Counted from the stretch's first letter, positions 43,269 through 51,916 are shown. The stretch: DNA of 64,000 bases from Klenkia soli (GCF_900103975.1 NZ_FNIR01000008.1:62001-126000), one strand, 5' to 3'. The notes: generated by a model from the sequence alone, not told the origin. Numbers and translations: made by a program.

Positions 43269-44618
43269 TCAGGACAGCAGCTGCTCCACCCGGCGGGCGA
43301 CGGCCAGCAGCTGGGCGTCCTGGCCGGGCAGCGTCTCCAGCGACAGGCCGACCGGCAGGCCGCCCGGGGCGGTGCCGCACGGCAGCGACACCGCGGGCAG
43401 GCCGGCGGTCGACCCGGGGCCGGTGTTCTGGATCGAGGTGCCGAACACCGGCACCTGCTCGCCGTCGAGGTCGGTGGTGTCGTCGTCCCCCAGCGGCGGG
43501 GCCAGCAGCGGGACCGTCGGGTAGACCAGGGCGTCGAGCCGGCCGCCGCCCTCGAGCTCGTGCGCGGTGGCGTAGGCCGCCCGCAGCTGCTCGCGCACCT
43601 CCAGGCACTCGGCGTAGGCGGCCCCGGACACCGGCGCGCCGATCGCGTGCTCGAGGGCACCGCGGACGTCGGGGCTGGCCACCCCGGCCACCAGCTCCTC
43701 GAAGGTGGGGCCGTCGTCCAGGCTGCCGAGGTAGGCCGGCAGGGTGCGCAGCACCTCGTGGAACACGATCGGGAAACCGCAGCGGGCATCCAGCTCGTGG
43801 GCGGCCACGACGTCGACCTCGACCAGGTCGACCCCGGCCGCGGCCAGCGTGTCCAGCGCCCGACCGACCGCGTCGGCGACCTCCTTCGCCAGCCCGTCGA
43901 AGAAGCCGGGCAGCGGCACGCCGAGCCGCAGCATGCGGGCGTGCGGCACGGTCGCCGGGGCCGCCCCGGCGACCACCTGGTCGAGCAGGACGACGTCGGC
44001 GACGGTGCTGGCCAGCGCGCCCACGGTGTCCCGCGTGGTCGAGAGGCCGACCAGCGCGTCGGCGCCGCCCCACCGGCCGACGGTGGGGCGGTAGCCGACG
44101 ATGCCGCAGTGCGCCGCCGGCACCCGCAGCGAACCGCCTGTGTCGGTGCCCAGCGCCACCGGCACGACCCCGGTGGCCACGGCGACCGCGGACCCGCCGG
44201 AGGAGCCACCGGCGGAGCGGGTCGGGTCGTGCGGGTTGCGGACCGGGCCGTAGGCGGCGTTGTTGCTGGTGATGCCGAAGGCGAGCTCGTGCAGGTTGGT
44301 CTTGCCGACCACGGTCGCCCCGGCCTGCCGCAGCCGGCCGACGGCGTGGTGGTCGCGGCCGGGGCGGGAGCCGTGCAGCGCGGGGGTGCCACCGCTGGTC
44401 GGGAGGTCGAGGGTGTCGACGTTGTCCTTCACCGCGATCGGCACACCGGCGAGGGCGCCCTCGGGGGCCAGGTCCGGGTCGATTCGCTCGGGGTCGACCA
44501 CGGCCAGGAACGCGCCCAGGTGGTCGACGGCGTGCGCCCGGGCCGCGGCGTCGGTCAGCCGCTCGGCAGCGGTGCCGCCGCGGGCGCGGGAGAGGTCGAG
44601 ACGATCCAGCCGAACCAT
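43269..44618 (-). CDS. Amidase family (amidase signature) hydrolase
   Basis: 449 aa. Amidase-signature Ser-cisSer-Lys triad: Lys64 (AVKDN), the cis-Ser in GGSSGGS (139/140) and the nucleophile Ser163 (TGGS). It hydrolyses an amide of unknown identity; members range from indoleacetamide to mandelamide amidases and GatA. It lacks partners for tRNA amidation, so a small-molecule amidase is more likely. ATG at 44618 has TAGGGT seven bases upstream and no ribosome site, suggesting a leaderless mRNA. It sits downstream of tRNA-Pro on the same strand. Confidence 0.88.
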   Translation of the reverse strand: MVRLDRLDLSRARGGTAAERLTDAAARAHAVDHLGAFLAVVDPERIDPDLAPEGALAGVPIAVKDNVDTLDLPTSGGTPALHGSRPGRDHHAVGRLRQAGATVVGKTNLHELAFGITSNNAAYGPVRNPHDPTRSAGGSSGGSAVAVATGVVPVALGTDTGGSLRVPAAHCGIVGYRPTVGRWGGADALVGLSTTRDTVGALASTVADVVLLDQVVAGAAPATVPHARMLRLGVPLPGFFDGLAKEVADAVGRALDTLAAAGVDLVEVDVVAAHELDARCGFPIVFHEVLRTLPAYLGSLDDGPTFEELVAGVASPDVRGALEHAIGAPVSGAAYAECLEVREQLRAAYATAHELEGGGRLDALVYPTVPLLAPPLGDDDTTDLDGEQVPVFGTSIQNTGPGSTAGLPAVSLPCGTAPGGLPVGLSLETLPGQDAQLLAVARRVEQLLS

Positions 44619-44625
44619 GACCGGA

Positions 44626-44631
44626 ACCCTA
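44626..44631 (-). promoter_or_regulatory. -10 box of leaderless amidase transcript
   Basis: TAGGGT on the minus strand, seven bases before the ATG at 44618. Confidence 0.55.
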
Positions 44632-44644
44632 GGACCCGGGTACG

Positions 44645-44676
44645 CAGAAGGCCCGCTCAGGAGAGCGGGCCTTCTG
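44645..44676 (-). terminator. Terminator of tRNA-Pro
   Basis: Perfect 14-bp arms CAGAAGGCCCGCTC (44645-44658) and GAGCGGGCCTTCTG (44663-44676) around the loop AGGA, seven bases past the tRNA 3' end. Confidence 0.8.
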
Positions 44677-44683
44677 ACCGTGG

Positions 44684-44760
44684 TGGTCGGGGTGACAGGA
44701 TTTGAACCTGCGGCCTCGTCGTCCCGAACGACGCGCGCTACCAAGCTGCGCCACACCCCG
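44684..44760 (-). tRNA. tRNA-Pro (anticodon CGG)
   Basis: 77 nt including an encoded CCA. The acceptor stem CGGGGTG/CACCCCG is perfect, with a D-arm GCGC...GCGC, anticodon stem CGTCG/CGACG around the loop TTCGGGA (anticodon CGG at 44724-44726) and T-loop TTCAAAT. It reads CCG proline codons, which are abundant in this GC-rich genome. A hairpin terminator follows directly. Confidence 0.97.
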
Positions 44761-44776
44761 AGAGCCGTCGTGAAGC

Positions 44777-45694
44777 CTAACGCACGGCCTCGTCGGCGCC
44801 GACGGCGGTGTCCCGGGCGACCAGCGTCAGCAGCGTGGCCTCGGGCGGGCAGCAGAACCGGTAGGGCGCGTAGGGGCTGGTGCCCATGCCCGCGGACACG
44901 TGCAGCCAGGTGTCGTCGGTCCAGCGGTGCAGCCAGCGGGCCTTGTCGCGGCTGATGCCGCAGTTGGTCACCAGCGCGCCGTAGAACGGCACCCGCAGCT
45001 GCCCGCCGTGGGTGTGCCCGGACAGCAGCAGGTCGTGCCCGTCGGCGGAGAACCGGTCGAGCACCCGGGGCTCGGGGGAGTGCACCAGGCCCAGCCGCAG
45101 GTCGGCGCCGGCGTCGGTGGGCCCGGCCACGGAGTCGTAGTCGTCGCGCTGCAGGTGCGGGTCGTCGACCCCGCGGACGGCGATCGTGCGGCCGTCGACC
45201 TCCACCGTCGCCGTCCCGTTGGTCACGTCGGCCCACCCGCGGGCGAGCATGCCGTCGCGCAGGTCGCGCCAGGGCAGCTCGTCCCCGTGCACCCGCTTGT
45301 GGTTGGTCTTGAAGTACTTCAGCGGGTTCTTCGGGCGCGGGGCGTAGTAGTCGTTGCTGGCCAGGCAGAACAGGCCGGGCCGGTCCAGCAACGGCTCCTG
45401 GGCGGCCAGCACGATCGGCACGGTGTCGTGGCCGGCCAGGTTGTCACCGGTGTTCACGACCAGGTCGGGGTCCAGGGCGTCCAGCGCCGCCACCCAGTCG
45501 CGCTTGGAGGTCTGGGCCGCCGTCATGTGCAGGTCCGACAGGTGCAGCACGGTCAGCGGTCGCTGGCCCGCGGGCAGGACCGGCACGGTGAACCGGCGCA
45601 GCGTCCAGTGCACGCGCTCGACCAGGGTGGCGTAGCCGACGGTGGCGAGACCGGCACCGACGAGGGCGGTGGGGACGGCGAGAGCGGGACGCAC
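44777..45694 (-). CDS. Metallophosphoesterase (YkuE/calcineurin-like), membrane-anchored
   Basis: 305 aa, GTG start. An N-terminal hydrophobic helix (about 5-25) anchors a metallophosphoesterase domain with the metal ligands in LSDLHM, NTGDNL, SNDYY and GHTHGGQ. The usual GNHD/E is replaced by SND. Family members hydrolyse phosphoesters such as UDP-diacylglucosamine or nucleotides; the substrate is not evident here. It commonly neighbours the PBP gene in related genomes. Confidence 0.88.
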   Translation of the reverse strand: MRPALAVPTALVGAGLATVGYATLVERVHWTLRRFTVPVLPAGQRPLTVLHLSDLHMTAAQTSKRDWVAALDALDPDLVVNTGDNLAGHDTVPIVLAAQEPLLDRPGLFCLASNDYYAPRPKNPLKYFKTNHKRVHGDELPWRDLRDGMLARGWADVTNGTATVEVDGRTIAVRGVDDPHLQRDDYDSVAGPTDAGADLRLGLVHSPEPRVLDRFSADGHDLLLSGHTHGGQLRVPFYGALVTNCGISRDKARWLHRWTDDTWLHVSAGMGTSPYAPYRFCCPPEATLLTLVARDTAVGADEAVR

Positions 45695-45746
45695 CGGGGG
45701 AGCTTAGGACGGAACCCCCTTGGCCGGTCGTGACAGGCTTCGGTCC

Positions 45747-46199
45747 ATGTCCGACCTCAAGCAGAAGCTCCGCGACGACCTCACCACGGCCATGAAGGCC
45801 CGCGACGAGCTGACCACCGCCACCCTGCGGATGGTGCTCGCCGCGGTCACCGCCGAGGAGGTGTCCGGCAAGGAGGCCCGCGAGCTCACCGACGACGAGG
45901 TGCAGGCCGTGCTCCGCCGCGAGGCGAAGAAGCGCCGCGAGGCGGCCGAGGCGTTCGGCGGCGCGGGCCGCACCGAGCAGGCCGAGCGCGAGCGGGCCGA
46001 GGGCGACGTCGTCGCCGGGTACCTGCCGCAGCAGCTCACCGACGCGGACCTCGTCGCGCTGGTCGCCGAGGTCGTGGCGGCCACCGGCGCCAGCGGCATG
46101 GGCGACATGGGCAAGGTCATGGGCCAGGCGAACGCGAAGGTGGCCGGCCGGGCCGAGGGCGGTCGGGTGGCCGCGGAGGTCCGCCGCCAGCTCGGCTGA
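45747..46199 (+). CDS. GatB/YqeY domain protein
   Basis: 150 aa. A YqeY-family protein: MKARDELTTATLRMVLAAV at the N-terminus and YLPQQLTDADLVALV, GMGDMGKVMG at the C-terminus, which resembles the tRNA-binding tail of GatB. The function is not proved; a tRNA-related role is assumed. ATG at 45747 fits the family start; an in-frame start at 45720 has no support. It converges on the PBP gene, with a hairpin between. Confidence 0.9.
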   Translation: MSDLKQKLRDDLTTAMKARDELTTATLRMVLAAVTAEEVSGKEARELTDDEVQAVLRREAKKRREAAEAFGGAGRTEQAERERAEGDVVAGYLPQQLTDADLVALVAEVVAATGASGMGDMGKVMGQANAKVAGRAEGGRVAAEVRRQLG

Positions 46200-46210
46200 T
46201 CCCCCTGCGC

Positions 46211-46257
46211 ACGACGAGGGCCGGTCGACCAGGTGGTCGACCGGCTCTCGCCGTCGT
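46211..46257. terminator. Bidirectional hairpin between convergent genes
   Basis: A stem of 15-16 bp, centred on GCCGGTCGACCA / TGGTCGACCGGC with one G-T wobble, extended by ACGACG/CGTCGT after a 3-nt bulge. It lies between the YqeY and PBP stops. Confidence 0.75.
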
Positions 46258-46290
46258 GGTGCGGGTGCCCCGGGTCGCGCCCGGGGCGGT

Positions 46291-48621
46291 TCAGCCGGGT
46301 TGGCCGTCGCCGTTGGTGTCGGGGGCGTTCGGATCGACCGCGGTGCCCGGGTCCGGTGCCGGTGCCGGTGCGACGTAGCCCGAACCGTTGCTGACCTGGA
46401 CCGACACCGACCCGCCCTGCTGGACGCGGGAGCCCTGGGCCGGGTTGGTGCCCACCAGCGTGCCGGCCGGTTCGGCGGAGTCGACGTCGGTCTGACCGGC
46501 GTAGCGCAGGCCGGCCGCGGTGATGGCCGACTGGCAGTCGCTGGCCGACCCGCAGGCGGGCACCAGGGCGGTGTTGCCGTTGGCGACCGTCGCGTCGGCG
46601 GCCGGGAACTCCTCGGCGGGCTCGTTGGCCAGGATCGGCGCCATCGCGTCGTTGAAGATCTCCGCGGGCTTGTTGCCGCCGAAGCCGCCGACGCTCTCGT
46701 TGCCGTCGGAGTTCCAGACCATGACGCTGGCGGTGTAGCTCGGCGTCGACCCGATGAAGCTGACCGAGACGTTGCCCTGCGCCGTACCGGTCTTGCCGGC
46801 GATCTGGTGACCCGGGATGGCGGCCCGCCGGGCCGTGCCGTAGGAGGCGGTGGTGTCGCCGATCATGATCTGGTTCATGGTCGAGGCGACCCCGGCCGGC
46901 ACCGCGCCGGGGTTGCAGGAGTCGGCGGTGTTGATCACCGTGCCGTCGGTCAGCGTGGCCGGCGAGCCGTCGCGGTTCGTGATCGCGATGACCGGGGTGG
47001 GGTCGCACTGCGTGCCGCCCGCGGCCAACGTGGAGTACGCCGAGGCCAGGTCCAGCGGGCTGGTGGCGTCGGGACCGAGGGTGAAGGACCCGCGGTTCTC
47101 GTCGATGATCGTGTCGGCCGGGGTCTGGTTGCTGCGGTCGAAGTGCATGCCCATGCGCTCGGCCATGCGCACCGGTGCCTCGACGGAGCCCAGGGCGTCC
47201 TCGAGGGCGAGGAAGTAGGTGTTGGACGAACGCACGAGGGCCTGCTCGAGGTCCAGGGTCGCCGGGTAGGTGCCGGCGTTGATCACGCAGTAGGGGGAGC
47301 TCGGGTTGCGGTTGCCCGTGGCGGTGCAGCCACCCTTGTAGACCCGGGAGACGTAGGGCACGGCGGTGGTGATCGTGTAGTACTGCGAGAAGCCCTGCTC
47401 CAGCGCGGCGGCGGCGGTGAACACCTTGTAGGTCGAGCCGGCACCGCGGCTGGCCACCTCGTTGTAGTTCACCGACTCGCACGCCGGGTTGTTCACGTCC
47501 GAGCAGAACTGGCGGTTGTTGCTCATCGCCAGCAGGTGACCGGTCCCCGGCTCCACCGCGGTGAAGGTGCCGACCAGGGGGTCGCCCATCGGCAGCGTGT
47601 TCAGCACGGCCTGGTCGCCCGAGGCCTGGATGTCGGGCCGCAGGGTCGTCTGGATCGTGTACCCGCCGTTGTCGAGCTGCTGCTGGGTCATGCCGAGCTT
47701 GCCGATGAGGTACCGCTGCAGGTAGTCGCAGAAGAACCCGCCGATGCTCGCCGCGACGCAGTTGCGGGCCGGGGGCTGGCCCTCGGCGGTGGCGATCGGC
47801 TGGGCGGTGGTGTCGGCCAGCTCCTGGTCGGTGATGTGGCCGAGCTGGTGCATGCGGTTGAGCACGACGTCACGGCGGGCCTGCGCTGCCTCGGGGTGGG
47901 CCAGCGGGTCGTCGTCGGTCGGGCTCTGCACCAGACCGGCCAGCACCGAGGCCTGCGGCAGGGTCAGGTCGATCGCGTTCATGGAGAAGTACCGCTGCGC
48001 GGCGGCCTGGATGCCGTAGGCACCGGCGCCGAAGTAGGCGATGTTCAGGTAGCGGGTGAGGATCTCGTCCTTGGAGTACGTCTCCTCCAGGGCGAGGGCC
48101 AGCCGGGCCTCGCGGAGCTTGCGGCCCACGGTCTGCTCGTCGGCGGCCTCCGCCTCCTCGGGGGTGTCCGCGGTCTGCAGCAGGGTCTGCTTCACCAGCT
48201 GCTGGGTCAGCGTCGAGCCGCCCTCGGCCACCCCACCGGCGGCGATGTTGGCCGCCAGCGCCCGCAGGGTGCCCTGCACGTCGAGACCGTTGTGCTCGTA
48301 GAAGCGGCTGTCCTCGATGTCGACGATCGCCTGCTTCATGACGTCGGAGATCTGGTCCGCGGTCACCGGCGTGCGGTTGTTCTCGTAGAAGTTCGTGATG
48401 GGGGAGCCGTCGGCGGCCAGCACGACCGTGTTGCCGTTGGGCGTCTGGTCGGTCAGCTCGACCGGGAGCGCGTCCAGCAGCGAGGCGGAGTTGCGGGCCA
48501 CCAGCCCGCTGCCGCCCACGAACGGCAGCATCATCCCGGCCACCAGGGCTCCGGCCACGACGACCGTCGCCACGAGCTTGAACAACGTGCCGATCTTGGA
48601 AACAGCATGGGTCTCGGACAT
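46291..48621 (-). CDS. Class A penicillin-binding protein with PASTA domain (PonA2-like)
   Basis: 776 aa. N-terminal membrane helix (about 12-32), a GT51 glycosyltransferase with catalytic Glu103 (DIEDSRFYEHNG) and EGGSTLTQQLVKQ, then a transpeptidase with Ser395-x-x-Lys398 (GAGSTYK), SSN (464-466) and KTGT (609-612). A PASTA repeat (about 690-755) and a Pro/Ala/Asp-rich tail end it. It polymerises and crosslinks peptidoglycan. The neighbouring ArsA-like pair and the order to crp match the ponA2 locus of Mycobacterium tuberculosis. TACCTT lies eight bases before the ATG with no ribosome site. Confidence 0.93.
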   Translation of the reverse strand: MSETHAVSKIGTLFKLVATVVVAGALVAGMMLPFVGGSGLVARNSASLLDALPVELTDQTPNGNTVVLAADGSPITNFYENNRTPVTADQISDVMKQAIVDIEDSRFYEHNGLDVQGTLRALAANIAAGGVAEGGSTLTQQLVKQTLLQTADTPEEAEAADEQTVGRKLREARLALALEETYSKDEILTRYLNIAYFGAGAYGIQAAAQRYFSMNAIDLTLPQASVLAGLVQSPTDDDPLAHPEAAQARRDVVLNRMHQLGHITDQELADTTAQPIATAEGQPPARNCVAASIGGFFCDYLQRYLIGKLGMTQQQLDNGGYTIQTTLRPDIQASGDQAVLNTLPMGDPLVGTFTAVEPGTGHLLAMSNNRQFCSDVNNPACESVNYNEVASRGAGSTYKVFTAAAALEQGFSQYYTITTAVPYVSRVYKGGCTATGNRNPSSPYCVINAGTYPATLDLEQALVRSSNTYFLALEDALGSVEAPVRMAERMGMHFDRSNQTPADTIIDENRGSFTLGPDATSPLDLASAYSTLAAGGTQCDPTPVIAITNRDGSPATLTDGTVINTADSCNPGAVPAGVASTMNQIMIGDTTASYGTARRAAIPGHQIAGKTGTAQGNVSVSFIGSTPSYTASVMVWNSDGNESVGGFGGNKPAEIFNDAMAPILANEPAEEFPAADATVANGNTALVPACGSASDCQSAITAAGLRYAGQTDVDSAEPAGTLVGTNPAQGSRVQQGGSVSVQVSNGSGYVAPAPAPDPGTAVDPNAPDTNGDGQPG

Positions 48622-48629
48622 CGCAGGCC

Positions 48630-48635
48630 AAGGTA
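48630..48635 (-). promoter_or_regulatory. -10 box of PBP transcript
   Basis: TACCTT on the minus strand, eight bases before the PBP ATG. Likely leaderless or nearly so. Confidence 0.45.
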
Positions 48636-48793
48636 CCTGCCGGATTCACCCGATCGGGCGTGTCGAGGGGAACTCGCGGGGGGCGTGGACCCGTGTCCCC
48701 CAGCTGTTCCACCGGTCACGTGCAGGCCCCGTCCAGGTGGTGCAGCCACCGTGCCGGCGGTCCGGACGACGGACCCGGGCGAGCGGGGGCAGC

Positions 48794-49333
48794 GTGGACC
48801 AGGTCGAGAGCGTGCCCGCGCGGGTGCGCCGGCAGCGTCGCGCGGTGCTGGCCACCGGCGCGCTCGCCGTCCTCGTCGTCGGCGCGGCCGGGGTGCTCGA
48901 CCCCGACCCCACGACGGCCGTGGTGGTGGCGGGGCTGATGGTGGTGGCGCTCGGGTACCCCTGGGTGGTGTCGGAGCTGCCCTCCCGACCTCGACCCGTC
49001 GGCCGGCAGGGGTGGCGGGTGATCGTGACCATCGGCGACATGACCCGGTGCGCGGCCTGGACGCCGCCCCGGCGGGCGTCGACCGCCGCGCTGGGCCGGC
49101 TGTCGTGGGCCCCGGCAGGGTGGAGCTGGGAGCCCGGTCCGGCCGGGCGGCGCCTGGGCTTCGGCCCGGTCGTGCTGCCGGGCACCTGGGAGGTCGTCGA
49201 CCGTGGCGTGGTCCGCTGGAGCGTGCTGAGCAGCCACGTCACGGTCAGCGGCCCCGGCGGCACGTGCCCGGTCACGTTCTGGGGCCGGGCCGGCACCGTC
49301 CGGGCGATCGAGGCCGCAGCGGGGCGTCCGTGA
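48794..49333 (+). CDS. Hypothetical membrane protein
   Basis: 179 aa from a GTG with GGGGG five bases upstream. Two adjacent helices at about 18-37 and 42-62 (AVLATGALAVLVVGAAGVL, VVVAGLMVVALGYPWVV), then a basic and beta-rich cytoplasmic part with several Trp (RWSVLSSHVTV, CPVTFWGR). I do not recognise a family. It is coupled to the next small membrane gene. It is divergent from the PBP and occupies the place where whiB4 stands in mycobacteria. Confidence 0.6.
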   Translation: MDQVESVPARVRRQRRAVLATGALAVLVVGAAGVLDPDPTTAVVVAGLMVVALGYPWVVSELPSRPRPVGRQGWRVIVTIGDMTRCAAWTPPRRASTAALGRLSWAPAGWSWEPGPAGRRLGFGPVVLPGTWEVVDRGVVRWSVLSSHVTVSGPGGTCPVTFWGRAGTVRAIEAAAGRP

Positions 49334-49539
49334 CCGGCGAGCTGTTCTGGCGGTTGGCCCTGGTCGTCGTCCCGCTGGGCATGGCCACGTGGGGGTTCGG
49401 CGGGGGATGGGCCCGGAGGCCGTTCGGGAGCATCGCCGAGCAGCAGCGCCAGGAGCGGGGGCGCAGGCAGGGGCGCGTGCTGTGCGTCGGCCTCGCGCTG
49501 CTGGGCGCCGCGCACCTCGCCCTGTACCTGGCCAGGTGA
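49330..49539 (+). CDS. Small hypothetical membrane protein
   Basis: 69 aa with two helices (FWRLALVVVPLGMATWGFGG and VLCVGLALLGAAHLALYL) joined by a basic loop. The GTG starts within the upstream stop (GTGA), which supports that both frames are real. No family recognised. Confidence 0.6.
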   Translation: MTGELFWRLALVVVPLGMATWGFGGGWARRPFGSIAEQQRQERGRRQGRVLCVGLALLGAAHLALYLAR

Positions 49540-49631
49540 GCCGGGCTCACCGGTCACGCCGCCCACCAACTGGTGAGGGTGGTGGCGAGGGAGTCGACGC
49601 TGCGGATCGGGCGGTCGAGGTCGGCGCCGAG

Positions 49632-49701
49632 GGTGGCCGGACATCCCCCACGGTGGCCGGGCATTGCCCGGTGCGTACACCGTGCAGGATGTCGGGCCAC
49701 C
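49632..49701. repeat. Nested palindrome able to form a 70-nt hairpin
   Basis: Three inverted repeats nest inside each other. The outer arms GGTGGCCGGACATCC (49632-49646) and GGATGTCGGGCCACC (49687-49701) have one mismatch. The middle pair is CACGGTG/CACCGTG (49649-49655, 49678-49684). The inner pair CCGGGCA/TGCCCGG lies at 49657-49671. It sits between convergent genes and may be a terminator, but its size and repeated GGTGGCCGG units also suggest a mobile palindromic element or a decayed insertion end. Confidence 0.6.
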
Positions 49702-49732
49702 CAGTGGGGGGTCTGCCCACCGGCCGGGGAGG

Positions 49733-50914
49733 TCAGCGGCGGGCGGGGAGGATGCGCGAGCGCGGGGTGCCCGTGCCGCTGTCGGCGTCGTCGGCGGTCA
49801 GGGCGGCAGCCATCACCTCGAGGTCGGCCAGGTCGTGCACGTCGCCGGCGGCGGCCGGGACCGTGCGGACGGCGACGTCGCCGTGCGCCTGGGCGAACCG
49901 GTCGGCCAGCCGCTGCTCCCGCGAGGCCTGGGCCATGCGCTCGGCGTGCACCCGCAGCGCGCCGGCCGCCAGCTTCGCGCCCTTGCCGCCGGCCTCGGCC
50001 ACCGCCTCCGCGGCGGCCGCGGCCCGGGTGGCGCTCAGCGCGGTCGTCGCCGGGGGGTGCGTGCGGTTGAGCACGAGACCGGCCAGCGGCATGCCCTCAG
50101 CCGACAGCCGGTCGACGAAGTAGGAGGCCTCGCGCAGGGCGTCGGGCTCGGGGGTGGCGACCACCACGAACGCCGTCCCCGGTTGCTTGAGCAGTTCGTA
50201 CGTCGCCGTCGCCCGCTCGCGGAAGCCGCCGAACATGGAGTCCAGCGCGGCGATGAAGGTGGCGATGTCACCGAGCAGCTGGCCGCCGAGGATCTTGGAG
50301 ATGATCCGGCTGAACAGGCCGAACCCGGCGCTCACCATGCGCAGCCCCGCCCGCCCGCCGGCCCGCGCGGGCGCGGTGAGCAGCCGGATCATGGTGCCGT
50401 CGAGGAAGCGGGCCAGCCGGTCGGGGGCGTCGAGGAAGTCCAGCGCCGACCGGGACGGCGGGGTGTCCACGATGATCAGGTCCCAGGTCTCGCGGGCCCG
50501 CAGCTGGCCCAGCTTCTCCATGGCCATGTACTCCTGCGTGCCGCCGAAGGAGGACGACAGGGCCTGGTAGAACGGGTTGGCCAGCACCTGCTCGGCCCGC
50601 TCGGGGGTCGAGTGCGCCACGACGACGTCGTCGAACGTGCGCTTCATGTCCAGCATCATCGCGTGCAGCTCGCCCGGCCCACCGGTCTCGATGCGGCGCG
50701 GTTCGTTGTCCAGCTCCTCGAGGCCGAGGGACTGCGCCAGCCGCTTGGCCGGGTCGATCGTGAGCACCACGACCGAGCGGCCGGCCGCGGCCGCGGCCAG
50801 GCCCAGCGCGGCCGACGTCGTGGTCTTGCCGACCCCGCCCGCGCCGCAGCAGACCACGATCCGGGTGGCCGGGTCGCGGACGAGGGTGTCCAGGTCGAGA
50901 GCGGGGGAGCTCAC
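49733..50914 (-). CDS. ArsA-like ATPase, second of pair (Rv3680/BagB-like)
   Basis: 393 aa GET3/ArsA-type P-loop ATPase. Walker A is GAGGVGKTT: the signature Lys of deviant Walker A motifs is Ala here, whereas the partner has GKGGTGKTT. VLTIDPAKRLAQSLG and VDTPPSRSALDFLDAP follow. The GTG overlaps the partner's stop (GTGA), as expected for a heterodimer in which one subunit supplies the signature Lys. The mycobacterial pair Rv3679-Rv3680 is linked to resistance to glycerol-related and oxidative stress; by gene order these are its orthologues. Cytoplasmic. Confidence 0.88.
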   Translation of the reverse strand: MSSPALDLDTLVRDPATRIVVCCGAGGVGKTTTSAALGLAAAAAGRSVVVLTIDPAKRLAQSLGLEELDNEPRRIETGGPGELHAMMLDMKRTFDDVVVAHSTPERAEQVLANPFYQALSSSFGGTQEYMAMEKLGQLRARETWDLIIVDTPPSRSALDFLDAPDRLARFLDGTMIRLLTAPARAGGRAGLRMVSAGFGLFSRIISKILGGQLLGDIATFIAALDSMFGGFRERATATYELLKQPGTAFVVVATPEPDALREASYFVDRLSAEGMPLAGLVLNRTHPPATTALSATRAAAAAEAVAEAGGKGAKLAAGALRVHAERMAQASREQRLADRFAQAHGDVAVRTVPAAAGDVHDLADLEVMAAALTADDADSGTGTPRSRILPARR

Positions 50915-51885
50915 CGGAGCACCTCCAGGCGGTCGGCCAGCTCGTGCAGGGCGCCCAGGTCGACCGGCCCGGTGAGCAGCGGCAGCTCGGTGGTGGGGCG
51001 GCCCAGCTCGGCGACCCGCCCGCGCAGCGCGTCCTGCGACTGCCAGCGGCGGGCGTGCTCGACGGCCTCCTCGGCCAGGCCCGCGGCGATCGCCGGGTCC
51101 GCGGGCAACCCGCCGGCGGCCAGCGCCGGGGCCAGCTCGGCCGCGGTCACCCGGCCCTGCGCCGCCCGGGCCAGGCTGGAGGCCGGCAGCAGCGGCTCGG
51201 TCGCCATGTTGACCAGCACCGATCCCACCGGCAGACCGGTCGCCTCCAGCTCGACGATCGCGTCGGCGGTCTCCTGCACGGGCATCTCCTCGAGCAGCGT
51301 GACCAGGTGCACCGCCGTCTGCGGTGAGCGGAGCACGGCCATCACGCCGTCGCTCTGGGTCTTGATGGGGCCCGACCGGGCGAGCCCGGCCACCTCGTCG
51401 GTGACGTTGAGGAACTTGGTGATCCGCCCGGTCGGGGGGGCGTCGACGACGACGGCGTCGTAGACGCGTCGGCCGTCGACGCGGCGGGTGACCGCCTCCT
51501 TGACCTTGCCGGTGAGCAGCACGTCGCGCAGACCCGGCGCGATGGTGGTGGCGAAGTCGATGGCCCCCATCTTGCGCAGCGCCCGGCCCGCCCGCTTCAT
51601 CGAGTAGAACAGCTCGAGGTACTCCAGCAGGGCCTCGTCCAGGTCGATGGCCAGCGCCTTCACCTCGCCACCGCCGCGGGCGACGGCCACGCGGCGCTCC
51701 TCGTAGGGCAGCGGCGGGGTGTCGAACAGCTGCGCGATGCCCTGCCGGCCCTCGGTCTCGACCAGGAGCGTGGTGTGCCCGTCGGCGGCCAGGGCCAGGG
51801 CCAGGGCGGCGGCGACGGTGGTCTTCCCGGTGCCGCCCTTGCCCGTCACGATGTGGCAGCGCACGTGCGGGGCGGGGGAGGTCAC
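50911..51885 (-). CDS. ArsA-like ATPase, first of pair (Rv3679/BagA-like)
   Basis: 324 aa. P-loop GKGGTGKTT near the N-terminus with the deviant-Walker signature Lys, VDAPPTGRITKFL as switch region, and a shorter C-terminus than its partner. The GTG start has TACGCT seven bases upstream and no ribosome site. It heads the two-gene operon. The upstream region is a divergent promoter shared with the DUF4177 gene. Family certain; role from mycobacterial synteny. Confidence 0.88.
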   Translation of the reverse strand: MTSPAPHVRCHIVTGKGGTGKTTVAAALALALAADGHTTLLVETEGRQGIAQLFDTPPLPYEERRVAVARGGGEVKALAIDLDEALLEYLELFYSMKRAGRALRKMGAIDFATTIAPGLRDVLLTGKVKEAVTRRVDGRRVYDAVVVDAPPTGRITKFLNVTDEVAGLARSGPIKTQSDGVMAVLRSPQTAVHLVTLLEEMPVQETADAIVELEATGLPVGSVLVNMATEPLLPASSLARAAQGRVTAAELAPALAAGGLPADPAIAAGLAEEAVEHARRWQSQDALRGRVAELGRPTTELPLLTGPVDLGALHELADRLEVLR

Positions 51886-51892
51886 GGTGTCG

Positions 51893-51898
51893 AGCGTA
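51893..51898 (-). promoter_or_regulatory. -10 box of the ArsA-like operon
   Basis: TACGCT on the minus strand, seven bases before the GTG at 51885. It faces away from TACCGT at 51911 on the plus strand. Confidence 0.55.
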
Positions 51899-51910
51899 GG
51901 GCTGGGCGGC

Positions 51911-51916
51911 TACCGT
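51911..51916 (+). promoter_or_regulatory. -10 box of DUF4177-ridA transcript
   Basis: TACCGT, eight bases before the ATG at 51925. TGTCGA 17 bases upstream (51888-51893) is an acceptable -35. Leaderless start likely. Confidence 0.6.

Noticed and set aside
48622-49732. Search for a whiB4-like gene
   Set aside because: No frame with the four-cysteine pattern and G[VI]WGG-like turn of WhiB proteins was seen.
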